From positions 577,914 to 641,913 of the forward strand of contig MKVL01000010.1 in the NCBI GenBank assembly GCA_001899205.1: a stretch of 64,000 nt of DNA. Direction: 5' to 3'. Each line of letters opens with the position of its first letter. The first letter of the stretch is position 1. Below are positions 62,343-64,000 of this stretch, one piece after another. The notes beneath the pieces are model-generated. The model was not told the DNA's origin. It searched no databases and saw only the letters and a program-made list of their open reading frames with translations. The stretch comes from Mesorhizobium sp. 65-26. GTDB lineage: Bacteria; Pseudomonadota; Alphaproteobacteria; Rhizobiales; Rhizobiaceae. A program made the translations under genes and the position numbers.

Positions 62343-63515
62343 TCATAGTTTCCCCAGCAACTCCGCCGTCGGCCAGCCGTCCACCGGCAGGCCGAGCCGC
62401 GTCTGCTCCTTGCGGATCGCCTCGCGCGTGTTGGTGCCGAGGATGCCGTCGACCGTGCCGACGTCATGGTCCCTGGCCTCGAGCTTGGTCTGCAGCGCCT
62501 TCATCTGGTCGGCATTCAGCCCCGGCTCAGGACTGCGCGGGTCGAAGGGCGGCGCCCCGGCCAGCCGGGTGGCCAGTGTGGCCGCGGTCAGCGCATAGGT
62601 GAAGGACTGGTTCCATTCTAGGTAGACGTCGAAGTTCTCGTAGGTGAGGAAGGCCGGTCCCTTCCGTCCCTGGGGCAGGGCAAGGCCGGCCTTCAGGCCG
62701 TTGTCGCCCAGCGGCGAGCCGTCGGGCCGGGTCACGCCCCAGGCAGTCCACTGTGACAGCGGCAGCTTGTTGGTGCGCCCGGTCTGGTCCCATGGCATGT
62801 TGTCGGGAACGCGTACTTCCTCGATCCAGGGCTGGTCGCGCTTCCAGCCGCGCGACAGGATCTTGTTGGCCGTGGTCATGATCACGTCCGGCACGCTGTT
62901 CCTGAGGTCGACCTTGCCGTCGCCGTCGCCGTCGACGCCCTTGGCGAGATAGTCGGTCGGCAGGATCTGGGTCTGGCCGATCTCGCCGGCCCAGGCTCCC
63001 TTGACGTCGGCCGGTAGCACGCCGCGGTCGATAAGCTCGAGCAGCGGCACGAGCTGCGGGCGGAAGAGCTGCGGGCGCCGGCAGTCATGCGACAGCGTCA
63101 CCAGCGCCGAGAGCGTGTGGAAATCGCCCTGCACGGCGCCGAAATCGGTCTCCAGCGCCCAGAAGGCGGCGATCACCGCCGGCTGGACGCCGAACTGCTG
63201 GTCGGCGCGGGCAAAGACGTCGGCGTATTTCTTTAGGTTCGCGGCGCCCTGCTTCAGCCGGTAGGCCGAAATCATGCGGCCGGAGAATTCGGTGAAGGTC
63301 TGCGAAAAGACCCCCTGCGCGCGATCCCGCGCCAGCACCTTCGGATCGATGGTGGCGTCTTCCAGCGCGTCGAGGCCGACGGCGCCGACGCCGGCCGCCT
63401 TGGCTTCCGCCGCCACGCCCTGCTTCCAGGCTTCGAAGTCGCCGCCGCATTCCTGTGCCACCGCCGGCGCCGCCGTCAGCAGCAACGCCGCGAGAATTCC
63501 AGAGCGCAACCGCAT
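62343..63515 (-). CDS. Lytic murein transglycosylase (MltB-type) with peptidoglycan-binding domain
   Basis: A 390-residue exported enzyme. Signal peptide LRSGILAALLLTAAPAVAQ, then an SLT_2/MltB catalytic domain (residues about 25-310) with ALETDFGAVQGDFHTLSALV, whose Glu is the catalytic acid, and WAGEIGQTQILPTDYL. The C-terminus (about 330-390) is a PG_binding_1 domain (QTKLEARDHDVGTVDGILG, GLPVDGWPTAELL). It cleaves peptidoglycan glycan strands to anhydromuropeptides. ATG 63515 chosen for the signal peptide. Confidence 0.92.
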   Translation of the reverse strand: MRLRSGILAALLLTAAPAVAQECGGDFEAWKQGVAAEAKAAGVGAVGLDALEDATIDPKVLARDRAQGVFSQTFTEFSGRMISAYRLKQGAANLKKYADVFARADQQFGVQPAVIAAFWALETDFGAVQGDFHTLSALVTLSHDCRRPQLFRPQLVPLLELIDRGVLPADVKGAWAGEIGQTQILPTDYLAKGVDGDGDGKVDLRNSVPDVIMTTANKILSRGWKRDQPWIEEVRVPDNMPWDQTGRTNKLPLSQWTAWGVTRPDGSPLGDNGLKAGLALPQGRKGPAFLTYENFDVYLEWNQSFTYALTAATLATRLAGAPPFDPRSPEPGLNADQMKALQTKLEARDHDVGTVDGILGTNTREAIRKEQTRLGLPVDGWPTAELLGKL

Positions 63516-63719
63516 CGCATTCCTTCCAGTGCCTGAGCGGTCGAGCACGCGCCCGTAGAACCGCAGCACATCAGCCTGTGTTACCGGCAATTGCGGACGC
63601 AAAACGGCGCATGACCGCAATTGTTCATGTCGAAGCGCTGCCTTGCATCGCCCCGGATTACCTGCGGTTGCATAAAAGCACCGACTTGCCCTGTCGAAAA
63701 GCAGGCGGCAGGCGTGGTG

Positions 63720-63803
63720 TCAACGGGTGTTCTGACGCAGCCTTCCGTTGGATACGGCTTTGCCGCCGTTGAACCGGTGTCAGCGGGTGTTCTGACGCAG
63801 CCA
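63720..63803. repeat. Duplicated 3' end of muramidase-like gene
   Basis: TCAACGGGTGTTCTGACGCA at 63720 and TCAGCGGGTGTTCTGACGCA at 63781 are 61 bp apart with one difference, and the match continues to GCC. The second copy is the 3' end of the muramidase gene including its stop codon; the first is an extra copy just outside it. A short local duplication. Confidence 0.6.
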
Positions 63804-64000
63804 CTTGTTCCAGGCCGCCTCGCTGCCATTGAAGACGTTGATGTCGGACTTGCCCGTCATGCCCGGAACGATGCCGGTCCCGGTGTACTGCCAGAAGGTG
63901 AAGGGATGGCTGCCGTACTTCTCCCGCGGGTGGCCGGCGACGGAGCGCAGCCAGTAGGGATAGCCACGGAAGGTCGACAGGTTGTTGTCGTCGAAGAAGT
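63781..64000 (-). CDS. GH25-like muramidase (lysozyme), C-terminal end only
   Basis: Only the last 72 residues lie in the window: STFRGYPYWLRSVAGHPREK, then HPFTFWQYTGTG and SDINVFNGSEAAWNKWLRQ before TGA at 63783-63781. The WQYTGTG plus DINVFNG arrangement matches the C-terminal end of GH25 (Chalaropsis-type) lysozymes, which hydrolyse peptidoglycan. The start is beyond the right edge. Its neighbour is another peptidoglycan-cleaving enzyme. Confidence 0.75.

Noticed and set aside
63581-63829. An 82-codon minus-strand frame with two GCVRTP-like units
   Set aside because: The repeated peptide is produced by the local DNA duplication at the muramidase 3' end in another frame.
1-64000. CRISPR arrays, tRNA or rRNA genes, prophage or IS transposases
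   Set aside because: No regularly spaced direct repeats with spacers, no cloverleaf-like sequence with T-loop, and no transposase or phage protein among the supported genes.

Overview
The window is about 64 kb of GC-rich alphaproteobacterial chromosome, most likely from Mesorhizobium or a close Rhizobiales relative. The evidence is indirect: codon use, protein families typical of that group, and several families of dispersed intergenic palindromes that I associate with Mesorhizobium. I found no rRNA, tRNA, CRISPR array, transposase or phage gene. Most of the sequence is catabolic and transport gene clusters with local regulators.

Layout. 1-7 kb: the 5' part of a lipoprotein transglycosylase, then an MttB-like methyltransferase followed by a dimethylglycine/sarcosine dehydrogenase-like flavoprotein (a probable methylated-amine or betaine module), DoxX, a small exported protein, and a two-domain VOC protein. 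7.5-26.9 kb: a reductive pyrimidine degradation locus. It holds preT-preA (dihydropyrimidine dehydrogenase), a RutR-like TetR regulator, an omega-aminotransferase for beta-alanine, an M20 ureidopropionase-type amidase, dihydropyrimidinase, and a NitT/TauT-type ABC transporter with an NMT1/THI5-like binding protein. The locus is interrupted at 10.4-16.2 kb by unrelated genes (GNAT, Rrf2/AhpD/DoxX, SDRs, XRE regulator) and at 19.7-20.3 kb by a DUF559 nuclease-like gene that begins inside a palindromic repeat. RutR-like boxes lie upstream of preT and of the aminotransferase.

27.0-34.2 kb: a second NitT/TauT ABC transporter, transcribed leftward with a HisD-like dehydrogenase and a homologue of the large subunit of N,N-dimethylformamidase. 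A divergent LuxR-type regulator and a perfect 16-bp palindrome complete what looks like an uptake-and-hydrolysis system for an unidentified amide. 34.2-43.5 kb: Lrp regulator plus Cys/Met-metabolism PLP enzyme, CHRD protein, a possible structured RNA with terminator, a ThDP enzyme/CaiB CoA-transferase operon, a lipase-like hydrolase, periplasmic RNase T2 and a membrane GGDEF protein.

43.7-49.5 kb: housekeeping-type genes (EttA, trans-aconitate methyltransferase, L,D-transpeptidase, KAS III-like synthase, ICMT-like and MOSC proteins). 49.5-55.6 kb: a ribose-type sugar ABC transporter operon with an unrecognised, probably TIM-barrel protein and a divergent ROK regulator. 55.6-64 kb: DUF2293, TrmO-like protein, an ArsR-methyltransferase regulator (SahR-like) in operon with metF, a 28-residue membrane miniprotein, an EamA transporter, a fold-III PLP decarboxylase, two small orphan genes, an MltB-type lytic transglycosylase, and the 3' end of a GH25-like muramidase at the right edge.
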